A stretch of 16,764 nt of DNA from positions 1-16,764 of the forward strand of contig JAUUYJ010000020.1 of NCBI GenBank assembly GCA_030588275.1. The letters are read 5' to 3'. Position numbers and translations under genes: made by a program. Source of the stretch: Candidatus Zixiibacteriota bacterium. Lineage in GTDB: Bacteria > Zixibacteria > MSB-5A5 > GN15 > JAAZOE01. Positions 16,418 through 16,764 of this stretch are shown in pieces. The notes under the pieces are model-generated. The model worked only from the letters and a program-made list of their open reading frames with translations. It had not been told where the DNA came from and ran no database searches. Position 1 is the first letter of the stretch; each line of letters opens with the position of its first letter.

Positions 16418-16480
16418 CATAAAACCGTCAATTGGAGTTGACAAGCAATGTAAAAACTAACTGGTGGATAGGGTCAATTG

Positions 16481-16764
16481 ATGAAAAAGTTATTTCGGAA
16501 GAAATGGTTCTGGGGTGTCCTGATTGTTATTGTCGTTGGATCAGTCGCAACCATTCAACTCAACCAATCGGGCAATGACACGACACAAGTTCAAGCCGAC
16601 CTGGCCAAAGTTGATGATATTTCTGAGATCGTGACAGCTTCCGGGCGAATTCAACCACAAACTAAGGTGAACATCTCTGCTGAGGTAACCGCTGAGATTA
16701 TGAAGCTTTATGTTAAAGAGGGTGACTTGGTTGAAAAGGGACAGAGCTTGCTATTACTTGATAC
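16481..16764 (+). CDS. RND/MacA-type periplasmic membrane fusion protein, N-terminal part (runs off the right edge)
   Basis: Starts at ATG 16481 with a loose GGTGGATAGGG purine stretch upstream, and is open to the window end (94 codons seen). After KKLFRKKW comes one membrane segment (about residues 9-26), then VTASGRIQPQTKVNISAEVTAEI and LYVKEGDLVEKGQSLLLLD. The last part is the lipoyl-like hairpin entry typical of HlyD/MacA/AcrA-type adaptor proteins. An uncleaved N-terminal anchor suggests the MacA/YknX style paired with an ABC transporter of the MacB kind; an RND partner is possible. The rest of the transport system should lie to the right. Confidence 0.85.
   Translation, partial: MKKLFRKKWFWGVLIVIVVGSVATIQLNQSGNDTTQVQADLAKVDDISEIVTASGRIQPQTKVNISAEVTAEIMKLYVKEGDLVEKGQSLLLLD

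Noticed and set aside
16438..16466. TTGACA before the membrane fusion gene
   Set aside because: No acceptable -10 box at 16-18 bases; the nearest A-rich stretch is too close.

Overview
The window most resembles a Gram-negative bacterium of the FCB / candidate-phylum type. Exported and lipid-anchored proteins are abundant (Sec signals, lipoboxes, a twin-arginine signal), an LpoB-like outer-membrane lipoprotein is present, and a large secreted protease ends in two dockerin-like repeats ending in VFKxGPAP. That last signature is what I associate with Zixibacteria-like genomes. The assignment is an inference from protein style; there is no rRNA or other marker here. Start codons mostly follow clear GGAGG-type ribosome sites.

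Layout. (1) 1-475: a damaged edge. The minus strand carries the 5' part of a small zinc-ribbon-like protein that leaves the window. Overlapping it in another frame is a short remnant matching the N-terminal Fe-S segment of glutamate-synthase-small-subunit-type oxidoreductases. A perfect 12-bp hairpin terminates the next operon. (2) 516-4900, minus: a two-gene operon of exported amidohydrolase-like proteins with an ATGA overlap. It encodes three barrels in all, and only one keeps the metal-binding residues. (3) 5163-6251, minus: a cysteine synthase with a cysteine-rich tail. Divergent to it, 6443-7345, plus: a DUF6599-type lipoprotein. (4) 7418-8632, minus: a Tat-exported aldo/keto reductase with a C-terminal double ferredoxin. 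(5) 8763-9953, minus: threonine synthase. (6) 10216-14088, plus: a 1290-residue secreted metalloprotease with its own near-consensus promoter and a strong terminator. (7) 14236-16244, minus: an LpoB-like lipoprotein followed by a COG3014-like TPR-type lipoprotein, probably one cell-envelope operon. (8) 16481 to the right edge, plus: the start of a MacA/HlyD-type membrane fusion protein, preceded by a 16-bp palindrome.

How they work together. Most products act outside the cytoplasm: peptide or cyclic-amide hydrolysis, proteolysis, envelope assembly, export and a periplasmic redox enzyme. Two PLP enzymes for cysteine and threonine synthesis sit among them. I see no defence system, CRISPR array, tRNA, rRNA or intact mobile element. 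The most unusual items are the amidohydrolase operon with two apparently inactive barrels, the Tat-exported reductase-ferredoxin fusion, the dockerin-tagged protease and the cysteine-rich tail on cysteine synthase.
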